Source: Kribbella antiqua
Lineage (GTDB): Bacteria > Actinomycetota > Actinomycetes > Propionibacteriales > Kribbellaceae
Direction: 5' to 3'
NCBI RefSeq assembly: GCF_004345665.1
Contig: NZ_SLWR01000007.1
Location: forward strand, 62,001 to 126,000
DNA length: 64,000 nucleotides
In this document: in pieces, positions 16,844-25,190 of the stretch
Layout: the number at the start of each line of letters is the position of its first letter
Position numbering within the stretch: position 1 is the first letter of the stretch
Notes under the pieces: model-generated
What the model was told of the DNA's origin: nothing
What the model saw: only the letters and a program-made list of their open reading frames with translations
Databases searched by the model: none
Position numbers and translations under genes: made by a program

Positions 16844-16911
16844 GAGAGCGGTGCTCTCTGTTGTGATCAGTGAACACTGGAACAGTGCTCACTGTCAAGA
16901 GCACTGCTCTC
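16844..16911. promoter_or_regulatory. Three dyad operator sites between DUF385 and TetR genes
   Basis: Three related inverted repeats: GAGAGCGGTGCTCTC (16844-16858), AGTGAACACTG-GAA-CAGTGCTCACT (16869-16893, one mismatch) and AAGAGCACTGCTCTC (16897-16911, containing the perfect GAGCACTGCTC). All share the AGTGCTC half-site. They cover the divergent promoter region and are probable TetR binding sites. Confidence 0.7.
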
Positions 16912-16934
16912 GGTTTTGTGGCAGACTGGGTCGC

Positions 16935-17660
16935 ATGAACGCCGGACGCACCGCACGAGACCGGGCCCGCGCCGAGCTCACCCACGAGATCAAGGCCGCC
17001 GCCCGCCGCCAACTCGCCACCGAAGGCGCCGAGCGGCTGTCGCTGCGCGCCATCTCACGCGAGCTCGGCATGGTCTCCTCGGCGCTCTACCGCTACTTCC
17101 CCAGCCGGGACGACCTCCTGACCGCCCTCATCATCGACGCGTACGACGCTCTCGGCGCGACCGCGGAGGCGGCAGCCCAGGAATCGGAGAACGACTACCC
17201 CTGGGACCCGTTGGCGACCTGGACGGCTGTGTGTTCCGCCGTACGGGATTGGGCTCGGGCGAATCCGCATGAGTATGCCCTGATCTACGGGTCGCCGGTC
17301 ACCGGATACAAGGCCCCGCAGACGACGGTCGAGCCGGCGAGCCGGGTGCCGATCGTTCTGCTCGGTCTGCTGAGCCGAGCTCACGCCGAGGGCTGGCTGT
17401 CTCCGCTCCGCAGCGCTCCCGAGGTCGACGGTGTACTGGCTGATCAAGTGGATGTGCTGGCCGAGTTGGCCCCCGGCGTACCACGGAAGACGCTACTGCG
17501 GGTGGGGATCGCGTGGACGCAGCTGTTCGGGATGATCAGCTTCGAGCTGTTCGGTCAGCTGGTTGGGACGATGGATCCGGCGGACGAGTTCTTCGCGGCG
17601 GCGACCAGGCAGATGGCTGAGTTCATCGGCCTGCGAAGGCTCGCGGCAGTGGGAGAGTGA
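16935..17660 (+). CDS. TetR-family transcriptional regulator
   Basis: A 241-aa regulator starting at ATG 16935; the open frame extends upstream through the operator region, but the HTH begins right after this ATG. The N-terminal TetR HTH is clear (ATEGAERLSLRAISRELG, then SALYRYFPSRDDLLTALI). The C-terminal part matches the TetR_C WHG type (WTAVCSAVRDWARANPHEYALIYGSPV). It is divergent from the DUF385 reductase with three dyads between, indicating autoregulation and control of that gene. Its 3' end overlaps the converging aat gene by 38 bp. Confidence 0.92.
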   Translation: MNAGRTARDRARAELTHEIKAAARRQLATEGAERLSLRAISRELGMVSSALYRYFPSRDDLLTALIIDAYDALGATAEAAAQESENDYPWDPLATWTAVCSAVRDWARANPHEYALIYGSPVTGYKAPQTTVEPASRVPIVLLGLLSRAHAEGWLSPLRSAPEVDGVLADQVDVLAELAPGVPRKTLLRVGIAWTQLFGMISFELFGQLVGTMDPADEFFAAATRQMAEFIGLRRLAAVGE

Positions 17661-18294
17661 CGGCACGCCGGACCTTGCGGACGTACTGATCGCGGGGGAT
17701 CGAGATCGCGCCGAGGGTGGCGAGGTGGTCGGTGACCCACTGGATGTCGAAGACGCGGTCCTCGGCGTACTCGTCGTCCAGCAGCTCGATCAGCCCGGCA
17801 ACGGCCGCCTTCGACCCGTCGGTCTTGTGATGGAACATCGACTCACCGGCGAACAGCCCGCCGATCGCGACGCCGTACAGTCCGCCGGCCAGCTCGTCGC
17901 CATCCCATGCCTCGACTGAATGGACCCAGCCGAGCCGGTGCAGTTCGGTGTACGACGCGATGATGCCTTGGTCGATCCAGGCGCCAGTACGACGTGGGTC
18001 GGCGCAGGCGCGGATGACCTGGTCGAACGCCGTGTTCACGCGGATCTCGTACTTGCTCCGCGCCCGGCGCAGCGAGCGCGTCGGGCGGTAGCCGGCGACC
18101 TCGATCACACCGCGGTCCACCGGCGACCACCAGAGCAGCGAACCGCGGTGGTCGGGCATGGGGAAGAGCCCCCGCCGGTACGCCGCAAGCACGGTGCCGG
18201 GCTCCAGATCCGCCCCACCCGCAACCACGTCCTTCGGCCCCGCCACCTCCACAGGCGGAAACTCCCACAAAGAAGCAAGCGGTTCCACAGGCAC
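17623..18294 (-). CDS. aat: Leucyl/phenylalanyl-tRNA--protein transferase
   Basis: A 223-aa cytoplasmic transferase that attaches Leu or Phe from tRNA to proteins with N-terminal Arg or Lys, marking them for ClpAP/ClpS degradation (N-end rule). Characteristic motifs appear in order: YRRGLFPMPD, WWSPVDRG, TGAWI, YTELHRLGWVHSVE and GGLYGVAIGGLFAGESMF. Length is normal. GTG at 18294 follows a G-rich stretch. No clp gene lies nearby. Confidence 0.95.
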   Translation of the reverse strand: MPVEPLASLWEFPPVEVAGPKDVVAGGADLEPGTVLAAYRRGLFPMPDHRGSLLWWSPVDRGVIEVAGYRPTRSLRRARSKYEIRVNTAFDQVIRACADPRRTGAWIDQGIIASYTELHRLGWVHSVEAWDGDELAGGLYGVAIGGLFAGESMFHHKTDGSKAAVAGLIELLDDEYAEDRVFDIQWVTDHLATLGAISIPRDQYVRKVRRAVTLPLPRAFAGR

Positions 18295-18535
18295 ACCCCC
18301 ATCCTGACCTACCCGGCGGCCCAGCTTCCCTCGCCCCTCGACTCAACCGATCATCGGAAACAAACCTGCGCCCAACGACCAGAACTATCCGTAAAGCCCT
18401 CGCGGCACCCACGTGGACGCGATGGTGCGGCGGTTCGGGGTTGGCCGGGGTTTCTCCCGAGTGGCGGGATGTGGGGAGGCACGTAGAGTTGAAGCACGCC
18501 CAGCCTCCGACGCGGGCGGGGTCGGAAGGAGCACC

Positions 18536-19231
18536 GTGGCCGGAGTAGCCAGGTTTGTCGCCAGTAGTCTTGCGCCCGCCGCGCAGCGGTTCGCTCCACA
18601 GGCCGCAGCGGGTGTGCTGCGTCAGATCCTCGAGATCGCGATCGACGGCTACCAACGGTTCCCCGGCGCCGAGCAGATCGCCGAGTCGAAGCTCGGTAGA
18701 TCCGGTGGTGACGCCCAGCTCGCGATCGATGCGGTGATCGATCAGCACATCCGGCTGGCCGGCGTACAGGGTTTCGTCACCAGCGTCGGCGGTCTGGTCA
18801 CGCTGCCGGTTTCACTCCCGGCCAATCTCACCGGCATCGCCGTCGTACAGGCACGGATGGTGGCCGCGATCGCGCATCTGCGTGGGTACGACCTCGACGA
18901 TCCGCGCGTCCGGACCGCGGTGATCACCTGCATGCTCGGTGAGGAAGGCGTCCTGGACCGGCTGAAGAAGTCGAGCCTGCCGACGTCTCCGCTGGCGATC
19001 GCCACCGCGCCGGTGTTCGACCCGGAGCTGGACCGCCAGGTGTCCGGCGAAGTGGTCGCCGAGCTGATCGCCCGGATCAGCGGCAAGCGAATGGCGCTGA
19101 CAATCACCCGCCGCGTCCCATTGCTCGGCGGCGCGGTCGGCGCCGGCGTCGACGGCTGGTCGACGTATCGAATCGGCGAGTACGCCGACAAGAGTCTGGT
19201 CCGCCGAATCCGACGCCCCATCGAACCCTGA
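18536..19231 (+). CDS. EcsC-family protein
   Basis: A 231-aa protein of the EcsC family. GTG at 18536 is chosen because GGAAGGAG lies 5 nt upstream; a longer frame begins at 18413. The family pattern is visible as a glycine- and alanine-rich amphipathic central region (FVTSVGGLVTLPVSLPANLTGIAVVQARMVAAIAHLRG) and the C-terminal RRVPLLGGAVGAGVDGWSTYRIGEYA. The name comes from the third gene of the Bacillus ecs locus; the biochemical role is not established. It is predicted to associate with the membrane. No ABC genes adjoin it. Confidence 0.88.
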   Translation: MAGVARFVASSLAPAAQRFAPQAAAGVLRQILEIAIDGYQRFPGAEQIAESKLGRSGGDAQLAIDAVIDQHIRLAGVQGFVTSVGGLVTLPVSLPANLTGIAVVQARMVAAIAHLRGYDLDDPRVRTAVITCMLGEEGVLDRLKKSSLPTSPLAIATAPVFDPELDRQVSGEVVAELIARISGKRMALTITRRVPLLGGAVGAGVDGWSTYRIGEYADKSLVRRIRRPIEP

Positions 19232-19330
19232 ACCCAGGACGACGCCCGGCAGCACCCCACGCCGGCATCCGGCCCCTCCGTCGTACGCCGCTCATCAAGA
19301 AATGTCGGTGGGCTGTGTCAGGATGCGCGA

Positions 19331-20164
19331 GTGAGTACTCGGCGGGCTGAGCTCGGGGAATTTCTGAAGGCGCGTCGCGCGCGGGTGTCCCCCGAGGATG
19401 TCGGCCTGCCTGCCGGCGGACGTCGTCGTACGCCGGGTCTGCGCCGGGAGGAGCTCGCTCAGCTCGCCGGAGTGGGAGTCACCTGGTACACGTGGCTCGA
19501 GCAGGGCCGCCCGATCAACGTCAGCGGTCAAGTGCTCGACGCCGTCGCCACCACCCTTCGGCTCAGCTCGATCGAGCGTGAACACCTCTACCGCTTGGCG
19601 GAGGCGACGCCGGTTCGGGCGCCGCAGGCGAGCGCATGCGCGAATGAGAACGTCTTCACCGAGATCCTCGCCGCGCTGGATCCGCTGCCGGCGCTGATCA
19701 CGAACACCAGGTTCGACATCATCCAGTCGAACCAGGCCGCCACCGATCTCTTCTGGGACTGGCACACGCTGCCCTGCATCCACAAGAACCTGCTCTGGTG
19801 CATCGTCACCGAGCCGCGCGCCCGGCAGCAATTGCTGAACTACGACCAGGAGGTTCCCTACCTGGTCGCTCGGCTGCGATCGGCGTACGGCGAACACGTC
19901 GGCGACCCGGATTGGGAAACGGACCTCGCCCGGCTGCGCAAGCTCAGCCCGGAGTTCGCCGCGCTGTGGTCACGCCACGAGGTCGCCCCCTGCACCCCAC
20001 GCCCGCGCCACCTCCTGCATCCGGCCGCCGGCGAACTGCACCTCACCGTCACCGAACTCGCGCTCCCCGCCCACCCGGACCTGGTCCTCTTCGTCGACAC
20101 CCCCACCGACGAGCAAACCCGCACCCGCCTCACCCGAACCCGTAGAGCCCCAGCACCCGCCTGA
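19331..20164 (+). CDS. XRE-family regulator with MmyB-like ligand domain
   Basis: A 277-aa regulator. Residues 1-85 hold a Cro/XRE helix-turn-helix with the arrangement typical of actinobacterial MmyB-like proteins (LGEFLKARRARVSPEDVGL, RTPGLRREELAQLAGVGVTWYTWLEQGR). Residues 105-265 form the MmyB-like domain (ALITNTRFDIIQSNQAA, the paired RHPAAGELHLTVTELALP-type strands), which binds fatty-acid-like ligands in characterised members. Such proteins usually control an adjacent short-chain dehydrogenase, but here the next gene is a YCII protein, so the target is unclear. GTG start. Confidence 0.9.
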   Translation: MSTRRAELGEFLKARRARVSPEDVGLPAGGRRRTPGLRREELAQLAGVGVTWYTWLEQGRPINVSGQVLDAVATTLRLSSIEREHLYRLAEATPVRAPQASACANENVFTEILAALDPLPALITNTRFDIIQSNQAATDLFWDWHTLPCIHKNLLWCIVTEPRARQQLLNYDQEVPYLVARLRSAYGEHVGDPDWETDLARLRKLSPEFAALWSRHEVAPCTPRPRHLLHPAAGELHLTVTELALPAHPDLVLFVDTPTDEQTRTRLTRTRRAPAPA

Positions 20165-20275
20165 TGCGCACCACCCACAAACTGATCGTCAGGAATTTGT
20201 CGGATCTGGGGTGAGGCGTTCGTTGCAGGGGTGAAAGGCGGCCGGAGGGTGGCCGTCGGGACAAGGAGTGAAGAG

Positions 20276-20629
20276 ATGACGAAGTACCTGATCTCGTTCG
20301 AAGACGGCGCGATGGACTTCCCCGAGGAGGACCTGCCCGCGGTGGCCGACGCCGCCCATGCGGTGGTCCAGGAGGCCCAGGACGCCGGCGTGCTCGTCTT
20401 CACCGGCGGGCTGGATTACCGGCAGAAGCACGCCGTGGTGGACACGGACGGGATGATCACCGATGGCCCGTACCCGGAGACCAAGGAGCTCATCGGCGGC
20501 ATCTTCGTCGTCGAGGTACCAACCTTTGAGGCGGCCCTGGAGTGGGCCGCGAAGGTCGCGGTCGCGTGCCGCTGTGCGCAGGACGTCCGCGAGTTCTTCC
20601 CGTTCCGGCGTACTGACTTAGAGCGCTGA
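20276..20629 (+). CDS. YCII/DGPF-domain protein
   Basis: A 117-aa single-domain protein starting at ATG 20276, 7 nt after AAGGAG. It contains the DGPF-type motif (TDGPYPETKELIGGIFVVEV) of the YCII-related family, small dimeric proteins often encoded beside ECF sigma factors or regulators. No sigma-factor gene follows here. The characteristic histidine-aspartate pair of YCII proteins is not certain. Function unknown. Confidence 0.85.
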   Translation: MTKYLISFEDGAMDFPEEDLPAVADAAHAVVQEAQDAGVLVFTGGLDYRQKHAVVDTDGMITDGPYPETKELIGGIFVVEVPTFEAALEWAAKVAVACRCAQDVREFFPFRRTDLER

Positions 20630-20638
20630 TGCAGGGCC

Positions 20639-21565
20639 TCAGCCGGCGAGGGCTTGGACCACCCGGCTGACGGGTGGCTTGCCGAGTTGCCCGGCCATCC
20701 AGACGCTGGCGGCGACCAGGCGATCGAGGTCGACGCCGGTCTCGATGCCGAGGCCGTCGAGCTGCCAGATCAGGTCTTCGGTGGCGAGGTTGCCGGTGGC
20801 GCTTTCGGCGTACGGGCAACCGCCGAGGCCACCGGCTGAGCTGTCGACTGTGGTGACACCTGCGCGGAGGGCGGTCAGCGTGTTGGCGAGGGCTTGGCCG
20901 TAGGTGTCGTGGAAATGCACGGCCAGCTTGCCGACGCCGACCCCGGCCGCGGCGAACGCCTCGATCAGCGCCGTCACCTGACCCGGTGTCGCCACGCCGA
21001 TCGTGTCGCCGAGGGACAGCTCGTGGCAGCCGAGCTCGACCAGCCTGGCGCCGACCTTGACCACCTGATCGATCGGTACGTCGCCCTCCCACGGGTCGCC
21101 GTAACACATCGAGACATACCCGCGTACGGCGAGACCCGCGGACAGCGCGCGCTGGATCGTCGGGGTGAACATCGCGAACTGGTCGTCCAGCGTCGAGTTC
21201 AGGTTCTTCGCCGCGAAGGTCTCGGTAGCGCTAGCGAAGATGGCGATCTCGCGGACGTTCGCGGCCAGCGCCCGATCCAGCCCGCGTTCGTTCGGTACCA
21301 GGACAGGCGCCCGTACGGCGTCCGGCAGCTCCAGCGCGGCGAGCAACTCCGCGGCGTCGGCGAGCTGCGGGACCCATTTCGGGTGCACGAAGCTGGTCGT
21401 CTCGACGGTCGTCAGCCCGGCATCCACCAGCCGCCGGATGAACTCCGCTTTGACCGCCACATCGACGATCGCTGACTCGTTCTGCAGCCCGTCGCGGGGT
21501 CCGACCTCGTAGATCGTCACCCGGTCCGGCAGTCCGTCGGCCCTGACCAGTTGCGGCTTCCGCAT
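20639..21565 (-). CDS. mvaB: Hydroxymethylglutaryl-CoA lyase
   Basis: A 308-aa TIM-barrel lyase cleaving 3-hydroxy-3-methylglutaryl-CoA to acetyl-CoA and acetoacetate, the final step of leucine and some isoprenoid degradation. ATG 21565 lies 8 nt after GGAGG. Diagnostic elements are YEVGPRDGLQNE, TTSFVHPKWVPQLAD, HFHDTYGQALAN (metal-binding HxH) and the catalytic cysteine loop GGLGGCPYA. The matching carboxylase and acyl-CoA dehydrogenase genes are 14 kb downstream (35-45 kb) on the opposite strand. It may therefore complete that pathway without being in the operon. Confidence 0.93.
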   Translation of the reverse strand: MRKPQLVRADGLPDRVTIYEVGPRDGLQNESAIVDVAVKAEFIRRLVDAGLTTVETTSFVHPKWVPQLADAAELLAALELPDAVRAPVLVPNERGLDRALAANVREIAIFASATETFAAKNLNSTLDDQFAMFTPTIQRALSAGLAVRGYVSMCYGDPWEGDVPIDQVVKVGARLVELGCHELSLGDTIGVATPGQVTALIEAFAAAGVGVGKLAVHFHDTYGQALANTLTALRAGVTTVDSSAGGLGGCPYAESATGNLATEDLIWQLDGLGIETGVDLDRLVAASVWMAGQLGKPPVSRVVQALAG

Positions 21566-21628
21566 GTGTGTCGCCTCCGTCGCGTCCGTGGGCGAGCCGG
21601 GAAGGGGTCTCCTCCACAATGGCTCGTG

Positions 21629-22273
21629 ATGACAACTTTGGCTGACATTCTGCGCGGGATCGAAGCCGGGGTCTTCCCCGCCCCGGACCTCGGCATCACC
21701 GTCGTACCGGCGCCGTCCCCGCGGGAGGCCTGCGTGGTCGCGCTGACCGGTCACATCGTGGTCGCGGCCGATGTCGACGCGGCGTGGGTCGCGGAACGAG
21801 TACCGCCGGGCGATCTCTCGGCGCCGCTGAACCCGCCGTTCCTCTCAGCCCTCGAAGAAGCCACCGGGCGGCGCGTGAACGGGATCGACGCGATGCTGCT
21901 CGCGCCCGCCATCGCCGACCCGGCTGAACGCGCCGCCGCCGCGGCCGGCCTCACCGAGCTGACCGACCACAACCACCCACGCGTCGAGCGGGCTTGGCGT
22001 TATCGCGACGAGGTCCAGGTGTACGGCGACGAGTACGGCGGACTCGTGCTGACCGGACGCGGCCTCGCCAACCGGCTCGAATGCGCGGTCGAAGTCCCGG
22101 ACGACTCGCGCGGCAAAGGCCATGGCCGCCACCTCGCCCGCGCGGCCCGCGCCCTGATCCCACCGGGCACTCACATCTGGGCCCAAGTCACCCCCGGCAA
22201 CGCCGCCTCCCTCCGAGCCTTCCTCGCCGCCGGGTACAAACCAGCTGGCTCCGAGGCCCTCCTCGTCCGCTGA
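21629..22273 (+). CDS. GNAT-like acetyltransferase
   Basis: A 214-aa protein, ATG 21629 (GTG 21626 adjoins it); no good ribosome site, so the start is tentative. The C-terminal half carries a GNAT fold: YGGLVLTGRGLANRLECAVEV, then the CoA loop SRGKGHGRHLARAA and the late NAASLRAFLAAGYKPAGSEALL. The N-terminal half (VVALTGHIVVAADVDAAWV...) resembles the extra domain seen in some actinobacterial GNAT proteins. It is divergent from the HMG-CoA lyase gene with 63 bp between. Substrate unknown. Confidence 0.8.
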   Translation: MTTLADILRGIEAGVFPAPDLGITVVPAPSPREACVVALTGHIVVAADVDAAWVAERVPPGDLSAPLNPPFLSALEEATGRRVNGIDAMLLAPAIADPAERAAAAAGLTELTDHNHPRVERAWRYRDEVQVYGDEYGGLVLTGRGLANRLECAVEVPDDSRGKGHGRHLARAARALIPPGTHIWAQVTPGNAASLRAFLAAGYKPAGSEALLVR

Positions 22274-22299
22274 CCCCACCGCCGTACGGGCGCGGTCGC

Positions 22300-22754
22300 T
22301 CAGGCGGTTCGCGGGTGGCGGTGGTAGGTGCGGGGTTGATCGGCGTAGAGGTCGCCTCGGTAGAGGCCGTGGATGATTTCGGCTTCGTAGCCGGCCAGTT
22401 CGGGCATGCCGAGGGTGCGGGCGACCTCGAGTTCGGCGTGGGCGTCGTACGGGACGCGGACGAACTGGATCGAGAACGGGGCCGGGGTGGGTGAATCGGG
22501 AACGCCCTCGAGGATGGCGTAGACGGGCGTGGGATCGCTCAGGCTGTTGCCGACCGAGCCGATATTGAACAGGGTCCGGCCGAGATCGTTCTCGTAGAAG
22601 GGGTCGTGGGTGTCGGCGTAGCCGACCACGGTCGGGATTGGGCCGTCGCCGGTCGCGTCGGCGTTCTCGAACCCTTCGATGTCGGCGAGCACTGCTTCCA
22701 ATGCGGTCAGATTCCCGTGAACGTCCAGATCAGCGCGATCCGCTCCAGCCCCAT
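22300..22754 (-). pseudogene. Decayed metallophosphoesterase
   Basis: Remnant of a calcineurin-like phosphoesterase of about 240 aa. Reading from ATG 22754, the start MGLERIALI should run into SDVHGNLTALEAVLADI, but one base is missing (ATCTGGAC for ATCTnGGAC, near 22720), which shifts the frame. After IEG the sequence jumps directly to FENADATGDGPIPTVVGYADTHDPF, the final metal-ligand region. The central part with the GD and GNHD ligand motifs is gone, roughly 80-100 codons. The C-terminal 110 residues are well preserved. The gene cannot encode an active enzyme. The frameshift alone could be a sequencing error, but the internal deletion cannot. Confidence 0.75.
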
Positions 22755-22802
22755 GACCCTCATGCTTTCATCCGGCGATACTCAGCCGACAACCAATCTC
22801 CA

Positions 22803-24173
22803 CTACCGACTGCCGCTCGGGCCTGCGGGCTCGGGGATCCGTTCTGGGACGGGGGATGCCGGGCCGCCCATTGGGCGGCCGCCGGGGGAGCGGCCGCTGG
22901 CTGGGCTGCTGCCGGCGGGACCGCCGCCGGACGCAACGCTGCCCGAGCTGTACGACGAGCTTCGCGCACCAGACTTCGAACCACCGCGAGAAATCGGCCC
23001 GAACGACGACGTGGGGGTGACGGATCCGCCGCCCGCCTCACCGGCCGAGTGAGCTGCGGCGCCGGCGACTCCGCCGGCCAGCTTGCGGCCGCCGTTCAGC
23101 GCCGCGCCCGCGGCAACGATGCCGATGCTCGCAGGCCCAGCCGCGACGGCCCCCGTCGCACCACCACCTGCCCCGGAGCCGGAGGCCCCGCCACCGCCCG
23201 CGCCGCGTCCCAGAGCGGAGCGGCCGATGTTGAGCGCGCCGGTCGCCAAGCCGCCTGGATCGGCGACCGAGCTCCCCATCCCTGCGCTCCCACCGGCGAC
23301 CGCCGCGGTCACCGGCACCATGAAGCGCAGCAGAGCCGGCAGCGCGAAGATCGCCAGCAGCAACATCATCAGCCCAGTCGTCGTCTGCACGAAGCTGTTT
23401 TTGGACGTGATCACGCCCTTCTCGTTCATCTTCATCGCGGCCGCGTAGATGAGCGCGGCAGCGGGCTTGTAGGCGATGAACGCCAGCGCCCAGCCGCAGT
23501 ACTTCTTGAACCACGTCTGGCCCACTTCGGTATTGGTGGCGGCCGCGGCCAGCGGGAACGTGCCGGCCAGCAGGATCAGCATCGCGGAGCGAACCACCAT
23601 CAGCACGACCTGGATGAGCGCCGCGAAGATCACCACGACACCCGCGAACATCATGATCAGGCTCGGCGCCGGGTTCCCGGTCGCCATCGAGAGACTGCCC
23701 TGCATCACCAGCGAGCCGAGTCCGGCCGAGAAGGCCTGCTCACCGGGCGCCACCTGTCGGACCATCTCCTTGGCGAAATCGTCCGACCACTCGGCCAGCA
23801 ACTGCAGCGTCGCCGTACCGGCCGCTCCGACCGCGACAAAGATCATCATGGCCTTCAGCAACTCCTGGAGCGGCTTGGCGCGCTGCTCCCAGGCCATCCG
23901 GATGGCGGCGATCAGCATCGCCACGGTGAAGACGACAGCGGAGACCCACAAGACGTTGTCCTGCAGGAACTTCACCGAATCGCTGCTCTGCCAGGCTTGG
24001 CCGGATTCGGTGGCCAGTGTCGGACTGGGCTTCTCGAAGAAGAAGGTGGCGACGGCGTTGATGCCCTCGGTCGCGCCCTTGCCGATGCTTTCGGCGACCC
24101 CTTGGAGCGCGTTCGTCGCGGCCGCGCCGAAGCCGCTGGTGATGTGGCAGCCGAGGTCTGTCGGGCGGCACAT
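22803..24173 (-). CDS. TrbL/VirB6-like multispanning membrane protein with Gly/Ser-rich tail
   Basis: A 456-aa membrane protein, ATG 24173 overlapping the stop of the upstream gene. After an N-terminal loop come about six to eight hydrophobic segments (VLWVSAVVFTVAMLIAAI, AMMIFVAVGAAGTATLQLL, LIMMFAGVVVIFAALIQVVL, MLILLAGTFPLAAAA, LMMLLLAIFALPALLRFMVP). A conserved TWFKKYCGWALAFIAYKPAAA stretch lies between them. The last 140 residues are Gly/Ala/Ser-rich and probably disordered. This matches the TrbL/VirB6-like channel proteins of actinobacterial conjugation or type IV secretion-like loci. No VirB4, VirD4 or relaxase gene is in the window, so the assignment is by architecture only. Confidence 0.65.
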   Translation of the reverse strand: MCRPTDLGCHITSGFGAAATNALQGVAESIGKGATEGINAVATFFFEKPSPTLATESGQAWQSSDSVKFLQDNVLWVSAVVFTVAMLIAAIRMAWEQRAKPLQELLKAMMIFVAVGAAGTATLQLLAEWSDDFAKEMVRQVAPGEQAFSAGLGSLVMQGSLSMATGNPAPSLIMMFAGVVVIFAALIQVVLMVVRSAMLILLAGTFPLAAAATNTEVGQTWFKKYCGWALAFIAYKPAAALIYAAAMKMNEKGVITSKNSFVQTTTGLMMLLLAIFALPALLRFMVPVTAAVAGGSAGMGSSVADPGGLATGALNIGRSALGRGAGGGGASGSGAGGGATGAVAAGPASIGIVAAGAALNGGRKLAGGVAGAAAHSAGEAGGGSVTPTSSFGPISRGGSKSGARSSSYSSGSVASGGGPAGSSPASGRSPGGRPMGGPASPVPERIPEPAGPSGSR

Positions 24174-24979
24174 CAGACACCACTCCAAGCGACGAAGTCG
24201 TTGAGGTTGCGGTGTTGGGAGTACGGCGCTCCGACTGGTTCGCCGGGTGGGGGTGGCTGCAGGTGCCAGTCGTTGGCGTGCCAGATCAGGGTCAGGGTGA
24301 GGCTCATGTACGCCGACTCGACCGGGACGGCCAGCATGATCGTGGCGCGGTCCTGGTCGGCGTCGAGGATCCGGTAGCCGGCGAGCTGGCTGGCCTCGGA
24401 GTCCGTGCTCGGCTCTTCCTTGGTCAGTTCGCGGATCAGGGCCTGGGTGTTGGGGCCGGGGACCATCAGCTTCTGGACGGTGGGGATCGCCTGGCGCTGG
24501 TCGGCGAGAGCTGCGACCGCGCTGTAGGCGGCGAAGACCGCGCCGGTGGGCGAGTGGGCGAAGCACCGGCGGAAACCGTCGGTGTCGGTTTTGGCCGGGC
24601 CGTAGCTGGCCGACCTGGGTACGACGACTCGGCGGCTGACGTCCCAGCCGTCGACAGACGGCGCCTTCGACGGGATCGCCTGATCGCCGTCGGGAAGCGC
24701 ACAGCCGCCCGATCTGGCGCCGTCGCCGGCTGCGCTTGGATTTCCAGAGCTCGACGGAGTCGCAGCAGGATCGCTCGGCTCGCCGCTGCCCGCGACCGAT
24801 CCGCCAACGCTGCCCGAGCCGTCGGCCGCGGACGACGCCGTACTCGCGGATGCGGCTGTTGGGTCGGTGGTCAGGCCGGTGATGAGGAGGAGGGCGCCGC
24901 ACAGCAGTACGGCGGCGATGACAATGCACGCGGCGATGAAGCCGCGGCCGAACGGTGACTGGTCCTCGGTCTCACTCAT
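24173..24979 (-). CDS. Membrane-anchored protein of a conjugation/secretion-like gene pair
   Basis: A 268-aa protein starting at ATG 24979 after GGGGAG. An N-terminal membrane helix (GFIAACIVIAAVLLCGALLLI) is followed by a Ser/Ala/Gly-rich linker to about residue 95 and an extracytoplasmic domain with CALPDGDQAIPSKAP, YGPAKTDTDGFRRCFAHSPTGAVFAAYSAVAAL and DRATIMLAVPVE. The pattern of a linker plus a domain opening with a CxLPxGDQ segment recurs in actinobacterial proteins encoded next to TrbL-like genes. Its stop overlaps the start of the next gene (TGATG), so the two are translationally coupled. Function unknown. Confidence 0.6.
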   Translation of the reverse strand: MSETEDQSPFGRGFIAACIVIAAVLLCGALLLITGLTTDPTAASASTASSAADGSGSVGGSVAGSGEPSDPAATPSSSGNPSAAGDGARSGGCALPDGDQAIPSKAPSVDGWDVSRRVVVPRSASYGPAKTDTDGFRRCFAHSPTGAVFAAYSAVAALADQRQAIPTVQKLMVPGPNTQALIRELTKEEPSTDSEASQLAGYRILDADQDRATIMLAVPVESAYMSLTLTLIWHANDWHLQPPPPGEPVGAPYSQHRNLNDFVAWSGV

Positions 24980-25190
24980 CTCGCTCCCCGATCTGCCGGC
25001 TGAAAACCTCATGGATCAAGGCTGGCAAAGATCGTCAGGTCGCCGCGGAAGTTATCCACAGGCAGGGGGTGCCCAGAGGGGCGGATGAGGCTGGGGATAC
25101 CGTTGGGAAGGTTTGCGGTTGTGGGTCGATCTGTAGCCAAGGGGTCACCCCGTGTAGCGAAGTGACCTAGTCAGCTAATAGAGTCCGCCC

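Noticed and set aside
25052..25060. A perfect TTATCCACA DnaA-type box upstream of the MarR gene.
   Set aside because: It is single, with no AT-rich region, no further boxes and no dnaA/dnaN neighbours, so it is not an origin.
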